A stretch of DNA of 9,057 nucleotides from Campylobacteraceae bacterium (GTDB taxonomy: Bacteria; Campylobacterota; Campylobacteria; Campylobacterales; Sulfurovaceae): positions 1-9,057 of the forward strand of contig JALWQQ010000018.1 of the NCBI GenBank assembly GCA_027083075.1, given 5' to 3'. The notes beneath the pieces are model-generated. The model was given only the letters and a program-made list of their open reading frames with translations, was not told where the DNA came from and searched no databases. This document shows positions 1 to 6,925 of the stretch, one piece after another (within the stretch, counting starts at the first letter, position 1; each line of letters opens with the position of its first letter). Position numbers and translations under genes: made by a program.

Positions 1-1
1 A

Positions 2-595
2 ATGAGTAAGGCGACAGTGATCAAGATTTCGGATCTTCCCGAAAAATTTACCAAGGTGCATCCGCATAACCTATATATCTATTGCAAAGCGTATGCTGCC
101 AATATGAGAGTAAGCAATGCGCATACGAAAAATCGCTCTGCGGTAAGCGGCGGCGGTAAAAAACCCTTCTCTCAAAAAGGTGGCGGTAGAGCGCGCCAGG
201 GCTCTATCCGTGCACCGCAGTTCAGAGGCGGTGGTATCGTGTTCGGACCGACCAACGAGAAGAACTATACGCAAAAGGTCAACAAAAAGCAGAAGCGTTT
301 GGCGCTTTGGCATGCGTTGGCGGAGTTGGCGGCAAATGAAAGACTCTTTGTCGTTGACGAGATCAGCGTCGCTTCGGGCAAAACCAAAGATGCGGCGGCT
401 TTCATAAAGAGCTTTGGTCAAAGAGATCTGCTGCTTGTCAAAGAGCTTATCGACGACAAGAGCTACCTTGCTTTTAGAAACCTGCAAGAGGCTTATCTCA
501 TCGAGCCCAATGAACTCAACGCTTACCTTGCCGCGGCATACCATGCCGTCGTCATGGAAAAGTCTGTATTTGAAAAATTGACACAAGAGGCGTAA
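2..595 (+). CDS. rplD: 50S ribosomal protein L4
   Basis: L4 binds 23S rRNA early in 50S assembly, and its long loop lines the narrowest part of the peptide exit tunnel. In E. coli it also represses the S10 operon. The product is 197 residues, close to the family's usual 200 or so. The extended loop is clear at about residues 46-80 ([12 protein letters not shown], then GRARQGSI and [11 protein letters not shown]), followed by [11 protein letters not shown] and a C-terminal [16 protein letters not shown] tail typical of epsilonproteobacteria. The usual KPW of the loop is KPF here. The ATG lies one base into the window and the preceding base is A, so an in-frame upstream start cannot be excluded. 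However, MSK plus the length fits relatives, and an AATG at the edge would suit a TAATG overlap with an upstream rplC. L23 follows after 2 bases. Confidence 0.95.
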   Translation: MSKATVIKISDLPEKFTKVHPHNLYIYCKAYAANMRVSNAHTKNRSAVSGGGKKPFSQKGGGRARQGSIRAPQFRGGGIVFGPTNEKNYTQKVNKKQKRLALWHALAELAANERLFVVDEISVASGKTKDAAAFIKSFGQRDLLLVKELIDDKSYLAFRNLQEAYLIEPNELNAYLAAAYHAVVMEKSVFEKLTQEA

Positions 596-597
596 AG

Positions 598-879
598 ATG
601 GCGGATATTACGGATATCAAATCGATCATGTACACGGAAAAGAGCTTGGCGCTTCAAGAAGAGGGTGTGATTGTCGTTCAGACAGCCCCCAAGGTAACCA
701 AAAACGGACTCAAAGAGATCTTTAGAGAGTATTTTGGTGTGACTCCGCTTAAGATCAACTCTATGAGAGTCAAAGGTAAAAGCAAGCGCTTTAGAGGCAT
801 CGAGGGGAAAAGACCCGATACGAAGAAGTTTTACGTCAAACTTCCCGAAGATGCAAAGATCGAAAGCTTAGCGGTATAA
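598..879 (+). CDS. rplW: 50S ribosomal protein L23
   Basis: L23 sits at the rim of the exit tunnel, where trigger factor, SRP and the Sec translocon dock, and it binds domain III of 23S rRNA. The product is 93 residues, the usual size for the bacterial family. Visible landmarks are the N-terminal [12 protein letters not shown] segment, the [14 protein letters not shown] helix, the basic loop [23 protein letters not shown] (residues 58-80) and the closing [11 protein letters not shown] strand. The ribosome binding site AAGAGG (585-590) lies inside the end of rplD, 7 bases before the ATG, so the two genes are probably translationally linked. Nothing odd was seen. Confidence 0.96.
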   Translation: MADITDIKSIMYTEKSLALQEEGVIVVQTAPKVTKNGLKEIFREYFGVTPLKINSMRVKGKSKRFRGIEGKRPDTKKFYVKLPEDAKIESLAV

Positions 880-889
880 AGGATAAAGC

Positions 890-1720
890 ATGGCAATCAA
901 ATCGTACAAACCATACACACCGTCCAGACGCTATATGACCAATGTCGACAGTAGCGACATTACCGCTAAGGCTAGCGTAAGATCGCTACTCAAGAAGCTT
1001 CCGAGACATGCGGGACGCAACAATAACGGTCGCATCACCTCCAGACACAAAGAGGCTGGAGCGAAGAAGCTCTATCGCATCATCGATTTTAAACGCAACA
1101 AATTTGGCATCGAAGGGCGTGTCGCAACGGTCGAATACGATCCTTACAGAAACTGTCGTATCTGCTTGATCAACTATGTCGACGGTGAAAAGCGCTACAT
1201 CCTTCAACCCAAAGGTTTGAAGGTAGGCGACACCGTGATGGCGGCAGAAGGCGGTCTTGATATCAAAGCGGGCAATGCGATGAAGCTCAAGAACATCCCC
1301 GTCGGTACCTTGGTGCACAATATCGAGATGAACCCCGGTCAAGGCGGTAAGCTTGCAAGAAGCGCCGGCGGATATGCGCAGATCATGGGTCGTGACGGAA
1401 AATATGTTTCGTTGCGTTTACCTTCCGGCGAGATGCGCTACATTCTCGGCGAATGTATGGCAACCGTCGGTACGGTAGGCAATGAAGAGTATGCCAATAT
1501 CGTTATCGGTAAGGCAGGTCGTAGCAGACATATGGGTATCAGACCGCAAACACGCGGTTCGGCGATGAACCCGATCGACCACCCCCACGGCGGTGGTGAG
1601 GGCAAAACCAACTCCGGGCGCCATCCCGTATCGCCTTGGGGCATGCCGACCAAAGGCTTTAAGACGCGCAAGAAGAAGGCCAGCGATAAGCTGATCATCT
1701 CTCGAAGAAAGAAAAAGTAA
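890..1720 (+). CDS. rplB: 50S ribosomal protein L2
   Basis: L2 is one of the most conserved 50S proteins. It is needed for subunit association and for the structure of the peptidyl-transferase centre. The 276-residue product is full length. It opens with [16 protein letters not shown], has the OB-fold part with [16 protein letters not shown] (residues 42-57) and the SH3-like part with [18 protein letters not shown] (residues 148-165). The signature [12 protein letters not shown] spans residues 227-238, with the functionally important histidine (E. coli His229) present as His231. A very basic C-terminal tail ends in SRRKKK. An AAGGA site at 879-883, starting on the last base of the rplW stop, sets the start. 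Confidence 0.98.
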   Translation: MAIKSYKPYTPSRRYMTNVDSSDITAKASVRSLLKKLPRHAGRNNNGRITSRHKEAGAKKLYRIIDFKRNKFGIEGRVATVEYDPYRNCRICLINYVDGEKRYILQPKGLKVGDTVMAAEGGLDIKAGNAMKLKNIPVGTLVHNIEMNPGQGGKLARSAGGYAQIMGRDGKYVSLRLPSGEMRYILGECMATVGTVGNEEYANIVIGKAGRSRHMGIRPQTRGSAMNPIDHPHGGGEGKTNSGRHPVSPWGMPTKGFKTRKKKASDKLIISRRKKK

Positions 1721-1735
1721 GAAGGGGCGAGTAGC

Positions 1736-2014
1736 ATGGCTAGATCATTGAAAAAAGGACCTTTCATCGACGACCACTTGATGAAAAAAGTCTTGAAAGC
1801 GAAAGAAGAGGGTTCGACAAAGCCGATCAAAACATGGTCGAGAAGATCGATGATTTTCCCCGAAATGATCGGTTTGACCATCAATGTACACAACGGTCGC
1901 CAGTTCGTACCCGTCTACATTACCGAAAACCACGTCGGCTACAAACTAGGCGAATTTGCGCCGACACGTACATTTAAGGGCCACAAGGGCACCGTACAGA
2001 AGAAGGTGGGCTAA
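1736..2014 (+). CDS. rpsS: 30S ribosomal protein S19
   Basis: S19 sits in the 30S head, binds 16S rRNA together with S13, and contacts the A-site tRNA region and an intersubunit bridge. The product is 92 residues, normal for the family. It starts [19 protein letters not shown]. The signature runs [16 protein letters not shown] (residues 31-46), [19 protein letters not shown], then [16 protein letters not shown] (residues 71-86). The [10 protein letters not shown] variant, in place of NMVGHKLGEF of many bacteria, is as remembered for Campylobacter. AAGGGG at 1722-1727, 8 bases before the ATG, is the ribosome binding site. The 15-base gap before this gene is the largest in the window. Confidence 0.97.
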   Translation: MARSLKKGPFIDDHLMKKVLKAKEEGSTKPIKTWSRRSMIFPEMIGLTINVHNGRQFVPVYITENHVGYKLGEFAPTRTFKGHKGTVQKKVG

Positions 2015-2015
2015 G

Positions 2016-2687
2016 ATGAGTAGAGCACTATTGAAATTTGTCAGAGTATCGCCTACAAAGGCAAGATTGGTTGCCCGCGAAGTGCAGGGCATGAATGCGG
2101 AGATGGCGTTGGCGGCGCTTGAGTTTATGCCCAATAAAGCCGCGGGCATCATCTCTAAGGTGATCGCATCCGCCGTAGCCAACGGCGACTACGAACCCGA
2201 AGAGGTGGTGATCACCTCTTGCCGTGTCGACAAGGCGGCGGTCATGAAGCGCTGGCGAGCAAGAGCAAGAGGTAGCGCATCACGTATCATTAAGCCTACC
2301 GCACACATCTTGGTCGAGGTTGCGCCTGCTGCACAAGAGCAGGAAAAGGATGCCAAAAAAGCAGCCGCGAAAAAAGCGCCCGCTAAAAAAGAGGCGACAA
2401 AGACGCAAAAGCCTGCCGCGGAAGCCGAAAAAGAGAGCAAAACAAGTACCGAGAGTGCGCAAGCACCCAAGGCTAACGAGAGCAAGGGTGACGACTTGAC
2501 AAAGATTAAAGGTATCGGCAAGGCCTATATGCAGAAGCTTAACGATGAGGGCATCTACACCTTTGCCGATGTTGCAAACATGAGCGAAGAGCAGATCGCG
2601 ATGATGGAAGAGAAGTACTCTTTCAAGGGTGATTTTAAAGAGTCTGTCGCACACGCCAAGCAGTTAGCCGAAGGAAAGGATGCATAA
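2016..2687 (+). CDS. rplV: 50S ribosomal protein L22 with a C-terminal helix-hairpin-helix-like extension
   Basis: L22 binds all domains of 23S rRNA, and its beta hairpin forms part of the exit-tunnel constriction opposite L4. Residues 1-103 are an ordinary L22 core: [21 protein letters not shown], then [11 protein letters not shown], then the hairpin [16 protein letters not shown] (residues 76-91) and [10 protein letters not shown]. The protein does not stop near residue 110. A Lys/Ala/Glu linker (about 104-157) leads into a compact domain (about 158-220) with [17 protein letters not shown], a helix-hairpin-helix pattern, and a [15 protein letters not shown] ending. Total length is 223 residues. 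Frame is open throughout, with no sign of a broken stop, and the extension runs straight into rpsC with a TAATG overlap. The start at 2016, one base after the rpsS stop and 5 bases after GGTGGG, gives the conserved N-terminus; a start further upstream in the same frame (1956) would lie inside rpsS. Confidence 0.95.
   Translation: MSRALLKFVRVSPTKARLVAREVQGMNAEMALAALEFMPNKAAGIISKVIASAVANGDYEPEEVVITSCRVDKAAVMKRWRARARGSASRIIKPTAHILVEVAPAAQEQEKDAKKAAAKKAPAKKEATKTQKPAAEAEKESKTSTESAQAPKANESKGDDLTKIKGIGKAYMQKLNDEGIYTFADVANMSEEQIAMMEEKYSFKGDFKESVAHAKQLAEGKDA
2355..2399 (+). repeat. Three 15-base tandem units in the L22 linker
   Basis: Three successive 15-base units begin at 2355, 2370 and 2385. Each starts with six A followed by G, and together they encode [10 protein letters not shown] and KKEAT (L22 residues 114-128). 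The third unit has diverged and a fourth is hardly recognisable. Because the unit is a multiple of three, gain or loss of a copy would keep the frame, whereas slippage within an A6 run would shift it. The encoded segment is a flexible basic linker like those of histone H1-type tails. Confidence 0.8.
2487..2675 (+). other. Helix-hairpin-helix-like domain fused to L22
   Basis: This covers L22 residues about 158-220. The sequence shows an acidic start, [13 protein letters not shown], whose GIG turn is the hairpin of a helix-hairpin-helix motif. It is followed by [19 protein letters not shown], a second helical part [10 protein letters not shown], and [18 protein letters not shown]. This whole pattern (DDL..I.GIG, L...GI.TF..., then FKG......AK.LA) resembles the small domain found appended to ribosomal protein L21 and to NuoE in some alphaproteobacteria. 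That comparison is from memory, not a search. The function is unknown; nucleic-acid or protein binding near the ribosome surface is inference. Confidence 0.75.
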
Positions 2688-3385
2688 TGGGTCAGAAGGT
2701 CAATCCTATAGGTCTCAGACTGGGAATTAACAGAAACTGGGAATCGCGCTGGTTTCCGGCAAAAGAGAGAGCTACGAAGTTCATCGCCGAGGATTACAAG
2801 ATCCGCAAATTTTTGAAAAAAGAGCTCTACTACGCCGGTATCTCGAACATCATCATCGAGCGTACTGCTAAGAAACTTCGCATCAATATCATCACCGCAC
2901 GTCCCGGTATCATTATCGGTAAAAAGGGTGCCGATATCGAGAAGCTTAAAGCGACACTCGTCAAGATGCTCGGCAAAGATGTGGCGATCAACATCAAAGA
3001 GGAGAAGCGCCCTCAAGCTTCCGCACAGTTGGTAGCCGAAAATATCGCGACACAGCTTGAGCGTCGTGTTGCCTTTAGACGCGCGATGAAGAAGGCGATC
3101 CAAGGCGCATTGAAATCGGGTGCCAAGGGTATCAAGGTGCAAGTTGCCGGTCGTCTCGGCGGTGCCGAGATGGCGCGGACCGAGTGGTATCTCGAGGGGC
3201 GCGTACCCTTGCATACGCTCAGAGCCAAGATCGACTACGGCTTTGCGGAAGCGCTGACAACCTATGGAAATATCGGTGTCAAAGTATGGATCTTTAAGGG
3301 TGAAGTGCTTACCAAGGGGATCCAGCCCGAACCCAAAGAAGAGAAGCGCGGCAGAAGAAGACCATCAAAAAGAAGAGGTGAATAA
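2687..3385 (+). CDS. rpsC: 30S ribosomal protein S3
   Basis: S3 lies in the 30S head at the mRNA entry channel and with S4 and S5 helps unwind incoming mRNA. The product is 232 residues, full length. It starts [20 protein letters not shown]. The KH domain carries [17 protein letters not shown], with the GKKG loop at residues 78-81. The C-terminal domain has [13 protein letters not shown], in which Arg131, Arg132 and Lys135 match the residues linked to helicase activity in E. coli. The end is strongly basic ([12 protein letters not shown]). AAAGGA at 2675-2680 is the ribosome binding site. The ATG overlaps the rplV stop as TAATG, suggesting coupled translation with the extended L22. Confidence 0.97.
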   Translation: MGQKVNPIGLRLGINRNWESRWFPAKERATKFIAEDYKIRKFLKKELYYAGISNIIIERTAKKLRINIITARPGIIIGKKGADIEKLKATLVKMLGKDVAINIKEEKRPQASAQLVAENIATQLERRVAFRRAMKKAIQGALKSGAKGIKVQVAGRLGGAEMARTEWYLEGRVPLHTLRAKIDYGFAEALTTYGNIGVKVWIFKGEVLTKGIQPEPKEEKRGRRRPSKRRGE

Positions 3386-3387
3386 CC

Positions 3388-3813
3388 ATGTTGATGCCTA
3401 AACGTACCAAATGGAGAAAGCAGCAAAAGGGTCGCAACCGCGGTAAATCGTATCGCGGTAACACCATCGTCTTCGGCGATATTGCGATCAAGGCTACGGA
3501 GCACGGGCGCATCGACTCTCGCCAGATCGAAGCGGCGCGTGTCGCGATGAACAGACGTGTTAGCAGAACGGGTAAGATCTGGATCCGCGTCTTTCCCGAC
3601 AAGCCTTTGACCAAAAAACCCCTCGAGACAAGGATGGGTAAAGGTAAAGGCGGCGTCGAGAAGTGGGTGATGAACATCAAGCCGGGACGTATCGTTTTCG
3701 AGATGGCGGGTGTTGAAGAGTCCTTGGCAAGAGAGGCGCTTACCTTGGCGATTCATAAGCTTCCGTTCAAGTGCAAAATCATTACCGCAAAGGATAGTAA
3801 TGAAATATATTGA
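3388..3813 (+). CDS. rplP: 50S ribosomal protein L16
   Basis: L16 contacts the A-site tRNA and 5S/23S rRNA next to the peptidyl-transferase centre and is added late in 50S assembly. The product is 141 residues. It shows [19 protein letters not shown] at the N-terminus, [19 protein letters not shown] (residues 36-54), and the signature [20 protein letters not shown] with [11 protein letters not shown] (residues 65-94). Arg82 corresponds to the arginine hydroxylated in E. coli L16 (Arg81). Two in-frame ATGs lie at 3388 and 3394; the first is chosen because MLMPKRTK is the usual start in relatives and AGAGG at 3374-3378 is 9 bases away. The last 14 bases overlap the start of rpmC. Confidence 0.97.
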   Translation: MLMPKRTKWRKQQKGRNRGKSYRGNTIVFGDIAIKATEHGRIDSRQIEAARVAMNRRVSRTGKIWIRVFPDKPLTKKPLETRMGKGKGGVEKWVMNIKPGRIVFEMAGVEESLAREALTLAIHKLPFKCKIITAKDSNEIY

Positions 3814-3994
3814 TATCAAAGAGAAAAGCGAAGCGGAACTTAGAGCGTTGCTTAAAGAGAAGAAGATGGAGCTTTTTACCTTGAAGGCAAAGCTCAAAAC
3901 GATGCAGTTGACAAACACTGCCGAGATCAGAGCGACAAAAAAAGACATCGCCAGAATCAACACGGCGCTTAGCGCGCTAAGCGCAGCGAAATAA
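3800..3994 (+). CDS. rpmC: 50S ribosomal protein L29
   Basis: L29 is a small helical hairpin at the exit-tunnel rim beside L23, where trigger factor and SRP bind. The product is 64 residues and is all-helical by appearance. It has [40 protein letters not shown] and the family ending [16 protein letters not shown], which is very like the Campylobacter protein as remembered. The ATG at 3800 lies 14 bases inside rplP and 5 bases after AAAGGA (3789-3794). A longer reading of the frame (from 3710) would only translate rplP out of frame. The last codons (ALSALSAAK) contain a perfect 20-base palindrome listed separately. Confidence 0.95.
   Translation: MKYIDIKEKSEAELRALLKEKKMELFTLKAKLKTMQLTNTAEIRATKKDIARINTALSALSAAK
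3965..3984 (+). repeat. Perfect 20-base palindrome at the end of rpmC
   Basis: Both halves are exact: GCGCTTAG, then CGCG, then CTAAGCGC. As RNA it could fold into an 8-base-pair stem with a CGCG loop, ending 7 bases before the rpmC stop codon and just before the rpsQ ribosome binding site (AAGGGG, 3993-3998). It encodes ALSALSA, so part of the symmetry follows from repeated Ala-Leu-Ser codons. No run of T follows, so it is not a rho-independent terminator. A role in mRNA stability or in translation of rpsQ is only a possibility. Confidence 0.55.
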
Positions 3995-4004
3995 GGGGTC
4001 GGAT

Positions 4005-4253
4005 ATGCCAAAAAGACAGATTCAAGGAACAGTCATCAAAAAGGCGGGAGAGAAGACCGCGACGGTATTGGTAGAGCGACGCGTTTTGCATCCGCGCTAC
4101 CACAAGACGGTCAAACGCTTTAAAAAATACTTGGTTCACGACGAGAGAAACGAGACAAACGTAGGCGACACCGTATTGGCGATCGAGTGTCGTCCGCTTT
4201 CGAAGAATAAGAGCTTCAGACTCGTTGAGATCGTGAAGAGAGGAGAGGTCTGA
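4005..4253 (+). CDS. rpsQ: 30S ribosomal protein S17
   Basis: S17 is an OB-fold primary binder of the 16S rRNA 5' domain and helps fold the 30S body. The product is 82 residues, normal length. It reads [36 protein letters not shown] and then carries the signature [23 protein letters not shown] at residues 54-76. AAGGGG at 3993-3998, 6 bases before the ATG, supports the start. The stop overlaps the start of rplN as TGATG. Confidence 0.97.
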   Translation: MPKRQIQGTVIKKAGEKTATVLVERRVLHPRYHKTVKRFKKYLVHDERNETNVGDTVLAIECRPLSKNKSFRLVEIVKRGEV

Positions 4254-4621
4254 TGATCCAGAGCTTTACAAGACTAAATGTAGCCGACAACAGCGGCGCG
4301 AAAGAGATCATGTGTATCAAGGTACTCGGCGGTTCGAAGAGACGTTACGCATCCGTAGGGGATATCATCGTCGCTTCGGTCAAAAAAGCGTTGCCGACAG
4401 GTAAGGTCAAAAAAGGTAAGGTGGTCAAAGCGGTTGTGGTACGCACCAAAAAAGAGATCCAAAGAGAGAACGGATCGCTCATTCGCTTCGACGACAACGC
4501 CGCTGTCATCATCGACGACAAAAAAGAGCCTATCGGTACGCGTATCTTCGGACCCGTAAGTCGTGAGACGCGCTATGCGGGTTTTATGAAGATCGTATCA
4601 CTTGCACCGGAGGTATGGTAA
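4253..4621 (+). CDS. rplN: 50S ribosomal protein L14
   Basis: L14 lies on the 50S face that meets the 30S subunit, forms an intersubunit bridge, and is the docking site of the silencing factor RsfS. The 122-residue product is the standard length. It has [41 protein letters not shown], the basic strand [20 protein letters not shown] and the closing [13 protein letters not shown] (residues 95-107). AGGAG at 4241-4245, inside the end of rpsQ and 7 bases before the ATG, is a strong site. The TGATG overlap suggests coupling with rpsQ. In E. coli this gene opens a separate spc operon with its own promoter; here there is no room for an intergenic promoter. Confidence 0.97.
   Translation: MIQSFTRLNVADNSGAKEIMCIKVLGGSKRRYASVGDIIVASVKKALPTGKVKKGKVVKAVVVRTKKEIQRENGSLIRFDDNAAVIIDDKKEPIGTRIFGPVSRETRYAGFMKIVSLAPEVW
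4609..4613 (+). promoter_or_regulatory. Ribosome binding site that fixes the rplX start
   Basis: GGAGG sits inside the end of rplN. It is 7 bases before the ATG at 4621 but only one base before the in-frame ATG at 4615. A normal spacing is possible only for 4621, which also gives the [11 protein letters not shown] start expected for the family. Confidence 0.8.
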
Positions 4622-4857
4622 TGGCAAACAAGAAGTTTAAGATCAAAAAGGGTGATCAAGTGATGGTGATCGCCGGAGACGATAAGGGCAAAACCGGAAC
4701 GGTGCTACGGGTGCTTACCAAAAAAGATGCCGTTATCGTCGAGGGTTGCAAGGTGGCGAAAAAAGCCGTGAAGCCTAGCGAACAGAACAAAGAGGGCGGA
4801 TTTGTCAACAAAGAGATGCCGATCCATATCTCAAATGTGAAAAAAGTAGAGGGTTAA
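4621..4857 (+). CDS. rplX: 50S ribosomal protein L24
   Basis: L24 is an assembly initiator of the 50S subunit and lies near the tunnel exit. The product is 78 residues, typical of Campylobacterota and shorter than E. coli L24 (about 104). A KOW motif runs over residues 10-37 ([19 protein letters not shown]). It is followed by [17 protein letters not shown] and the family ending [20 protein letters not shown]. The ATG at 4621 overlaps the rplN stop as TAATG. An ATG two codons upstream (4615) is in frame but too close to the ribosome binding site. Confidence 0.95.
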   Translation: MANKKFKIKKGDQVMVIAGDDKGKTGTVLRVLTKKDAVIVEGCKVAKKAVKPSEQNKEGGFVNKEMPIHISNVKKVEG

Positions 4858-4861
4858 GAGC

Positions 4862-5416
4862 ATGGCAAGCAGAATGAAGCAAAAGTACAATGACATCGTA
4901 CCCGCACTCCAAGAGGCATGCGGGATTAAAAATCCGATGCAGACACCGAAGCTTGAAAAGATCGTAATCTCCGTGGGGATCGGTAGAGAAGGCAAAGATA
5001 GCAAGTTGACGCAAAATATTGCCGATACGATCTCTTTGATTGCCGGACAAAAAGCGGTCGTTGTGCCCGCACGCAAATCGGTAGCGGGCTTTAAAGCCAG
5101 AGAGGGTCAGCCTTCGGGTATCAAAGTAACCTTGCGCGGTGAGAATATGTACAACTTTCTCGACAAGCTCATCTCTATCGCGCTTCCGCGCGTGAAAGAC
5201 TTCCGTGGTGTACCTCGCAAAGGTTTCGACGGACGCGGTAACTATAACTTCGGTTTGGATGAGCAGTTGATGTTTCCTGAAGTTGATTACGACAACATCA
5301 TCAAGACCCATGGTATGAATATCACGATCGTTACCAATACCGAAGATGACAAAGAGGCGTTTACGCTTTTGGAAAAACTCGGTATGCCGTTCGCAAAAGG
5401 AAGAAATAATGGCTAA
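4862..5416 (+). CDS. rplE: 50S ribosomal protein L5
   Basis: L5 binds 5S rRNA with L18, forms the central protuberance and contacts P-site tRNA and S13. The product is 184 residues, full length. Landmarks are [18 protein letters not shown] (residues 24-41), [28 protein letters not shown] (residues 70-82), and the block [11 protein letters not shown] with [20 protein letters not shown] (residues 107-140), ending [15 protein letters not shown] at 4849-4853 is the likely ribosome binding site. The last 8 bases overlap rpsN, adding the Asn-Asn-Gly end beyond the family's usual KGK-like end. Confidence 0.97.
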   Translation: MASRMKQKYNDIVPALQEACGIKNPMQTPKLEKIVISVGIGREGKDSKLTQNIADTISLIAGQKAVVVPARKSVAGFKAREGQPSGIKVTLRGENMYNFLDKLISIALPRVKDFRGVPRKGFDGRGNYNFGLDEQLMFPEVDYDNIIKTHGMNITIVTNTEDDKEAFTLLEKLGMPFAKGRNNG

Positions 5417-5594
5417 AAAATCGATGATTGCAAAACAGAAGAGAACCCCCAAGTTTTCTACGCGTGCCTACACGCGTTGTAGCATCTGCGGCAGACCCCA
5501 TTCGGTCTATAGAGATTTCGGTATTTGCCGTATCTGTTTGAGAAAAATGGCTTCCGAAGGATTGATTCCCGGAATGCGCAAAGCAAGCTGGTAA
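5409..5594 (+). CDS. rpsN: 30S ribosomal protein S14, zinc-binding type
   Basis: S14 belongs to the 30S head beside S3 and S10. This is the short 61-residue form with an intact zinc site. Cys24 and Cys27 (CSIC) and Cys40 and Cys43 (CRIC) form two CxxC pairs separated by 12 residues. The rest also fits: [26 protein letters not shown], then [16 protein letters not shown]. The ATG lies 8 bases inside rplE, with AAGGAA at 5397-5402 and a 6-base spacing. Longer readings of the frame start within rplE and are not supported. Zinc-dependent S14 means S14 supply may depend on zinc unless the genome has a second, Cys-less copy, which cannot be seen here. Confidence 0.97.
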   Translation: MAKKSMIAKQKRTPKFSTRAYTRCSICGRPHSVYRDFGICRICLRKMASEGLIPGMRKASW

Positions 5595-5605
5595 GGAGTA
5601 GCATC

Positions 5606-6001
5606 ATGATGACGGATATTATCGCAGACTCGCTCACGCGTATCAGAAATGCCGCGGGGCGCAAATTGGACACGACGGAACTGTTGCACTCCAAAACGAT
5701 CGAGGCGATTGTAAAGATCTTTGTCGAAAAAGGCTACCTCGACTCATATGAGGTGCGCGAAGAGGGCAATAAAAAATTTATCAAAGTCGTGCTCAAATAT
5801 GACGATAACGATCGAAGCGTGATCAACGAGATCAAACGTATCTCGAAGCCGGGACGCCGCGTCTATAAAGGTAAAGATGAGATCAAGCGCTTTAAAAACG
5901 GCTACGGTACACTCATCGTCTCTACAAGTCAGGGTGTGCTTCCGAACGACGAGGCATTTAAGCGCAATGTCGGCGGCGAAGTAATCTGCAGTATTTGGTA
6001 A
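5606..6001 (+). CDS. rpsH: 30S ribosomal protein S8
   Basis: S8 is a primary binder of the 16S rRNA central domain and is the spc operon repressor in E. coli. The product is 131 residues, the family's normal length. It has [71 protein letters not shown] and the C-terminal signature [17 protein letters not shown] ending GGEVICSIW. Two adjacent ATGs (5606, 5609) are possible. The first is preferred because AAGGAG (5593-5598) is 7 bases before it and 10 before the second, and because the length then equals the Campylobacter protein as remembered. No obvious S8-binding structure was found at the rplE start. Confidence 0.96.
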   Translation: MMTDIIADSLTRIRNAAGRKLDTTELLHSKTIEAIVKIFVEKGYLDSYEVREEGNKKFIKVVLKYDDNDRSVINEIKRISKPGRRVYKGKDEIKRFKNGYGTLIVSTSQGVLPNDEAFKRNVGGEVICSIW

Positions 6002-6011
6002 GGAAGAGAAG

Positions 6012-6548
6012 ATGTCAAGAGTAGGAAAAGAACCCGTAACGATTCCAAACGGTATCGACGTATCGCTTGACGGTACCGCGTTGGTAGCGAAAAAAGGCAA
6101 CCTTGAGAAGCGACTCGAAACTTACGGTCGCGTCGGCGTAGAGATCGAAGAGGGTAAAGTGAGTTTTAAACGTGTCGGCGAAGACAAGCAGTCCTCGGCT
6201 TATTGGGGTACGTACCGCTCACTGTTTAACAACATCCTTATCGGTCTTGACAAGGGCTTCAGCAAGTCGCTTGAGATCAATGGTGTCGGTTATAGGGCGC
6301 AGGTAGAGGGCAAGAAGCTTGTACTTCAGCTCGGCTTCTCGCACCCCGTCGAATATGCGATCCCCGAAGAGCTTGAGATCAAGGTCGAGAAAAATATTAT
6401 TACCATTAGCGGCACCGACAAACAAAAGGTAGGTCAAGCCGCTGCGGAGATTCGTGCCTTCAGACCGCCCGAACCGTACAAAGGCAAGGGTGTGAAATAC
6501 ACCGATGAAGTGATCATCAGAAAAGCCGGTAAAGCGGCAGGTAAGTAA
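6012..6548 (+). CDS. rplF: 50S ribosomal protein L6
   Basis: L6 lies near the sarcin-ricin loop and the L7/L12 stalk base, where elongation factors bind. The 178-residue product has the two similar halves typical of L6: [19 protein letters not shown] with [19 protein letters not shown] in the first, and [27 protein letters not shown] (residues 87-113) opening the second. The family signature [11 protein letters not shown] lies at residues 153-163, followed by a basic tail. AAGGA at 6000-6004 overlaps the end of the rpsH stop and lies 7 bases before the ATG. Confidence 0.97.
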   Translation: MSRVGKEPVTIPNGIDVSLDGTALVAKKGNLEKRLETYGRVGVEIEEGKVSFKRVGEDKQSSAYWGTYRSLFNNILIGLDKGFSKSLEINGVGYRAQVEGKKLVLQLGFSHPVEYAIPEELEIKVEKNIITISGTDKQKVGQAAAEIRAFRPPEPYKGKGVKYTDEVIIRKAGKAAGK

Positions 6549-6559
6549 GGAGCGCAGTA

Positions 6560-6916
6560 ATGTTGCAAAGTGTACAAAAAAGAAAAAACAGACTTCGCGC
6601 ACAGCGCAAAGCGCGTGTTCGCGGTAAGATCTTCGGTACCGCCACACTGCCGAGACTTTCGGTCTATCGTTCGAACAAGCACCTTTATGCACAGGCGATC
6701 GACGATACGGCAGGCCACACCTTGGCGGCAGTCGATGGCAACAAGTCAGGACTCAAAGCCAACCGAGAAGATGCCAAGAAGCTTGCCGCCGAGATGGCGA
6801 AAACGCTTCAAGGAAAAGGTATCGAGCAGGTGGTCTTCGATAGAAACGGTTACCTCTATCATGGTGTGGTTGCGGCATTTGCCGACGGTTTGAGAGAAGC
6901 CGGAATCAAGCTATAA
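6560..6916 (+). CDS. rplR: 50S ribosomal protein L18
   Basis: L18 binds 5S rRNA and joins it to 23S rRNA together with L5. The 118-residue product is the standard length. It has a basic N-terminus ([18 protein letters not shown]), then [18 protein letters not shown] (residues 31-48), a helix [13 protein letters not shown] and the conserved C-terminal part [20 protein letters not shown] (residues 91-110) followed by [14 protein letters not shown] at 6547-6552, 7 bases before the ATG, supports the start. Confidence 0.97.
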   Translation: MLQSVQKRKNRLRAQRKARVRGKIFGTATLPRLSVYRSNKHLYAQAIDDTAGHTLAAVDGNKSGLKANREDAKKLAAEMAKTLQGKGIEQVVFDRNGYLYHGVVAAFADGLREAGIKL

Positions 6917-6919
6917 GGG
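6915..6919 (+). promoter_or_regulatory. Ribosome binding site that fixes the rpsE start
   Basis: AAGGG, formed partly by the rplR stop codon, touches the in-frame ATG at 6920 but is 6 bases from the ATG at 6926. The second ATG is therefore the likely start of S5, which also matches the MEK-like N-terminus of Campylobacter S5 as remembered. Confidence 0.7.
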
Positions 6920-6925
6920 ATGGCA

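Noticed and set aside
1956..2015. Longer N-terminus for L22 from an upstream ATG
   Set aside because: It would translate the end of rpsS out of frame and add 20 residues not found in the family; the ATG at 2016 has a ribosome binding site and the conserved start.
2496..2501. TTGACA, a -35-like hexamer (also near 576, 3908 and 8604)
   Set aside because: TTGACA is simply Leu-Thr or a related codon pair in these coding frames, and no convincing -10 hexamer follows at 16-18 bases in any case checked.
3965..3994. Rho-independent terminator at the end of rpmC
   Set aside because: The palindrome is strong but no T-run follows, and the downstream genes must be transcribed.
2555..4011. Long open frames on the minus strand (about 219 and 249 codons) opposite rpsC, rplP and rpmC
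   Set aside because: They lie entirely opposite well-recognised ribosomal protein genes, show no family resemblance and have no clear ribosome binding site. They are a by-product of codon use on the coding strand.
4253..4260. Separate spc operon promoter before rplN, as in E. coli
   Set aside because: rpsQ and rplN overlap, and no promoter-like pair could be recognised in the end of rpsQ.
4840..4900. S8-binding translational operator near the rplE start
   Set aside because: No structure resembling the E. coli S8 target helix could be recognised by eye; a covariance search would be needed to claim one.
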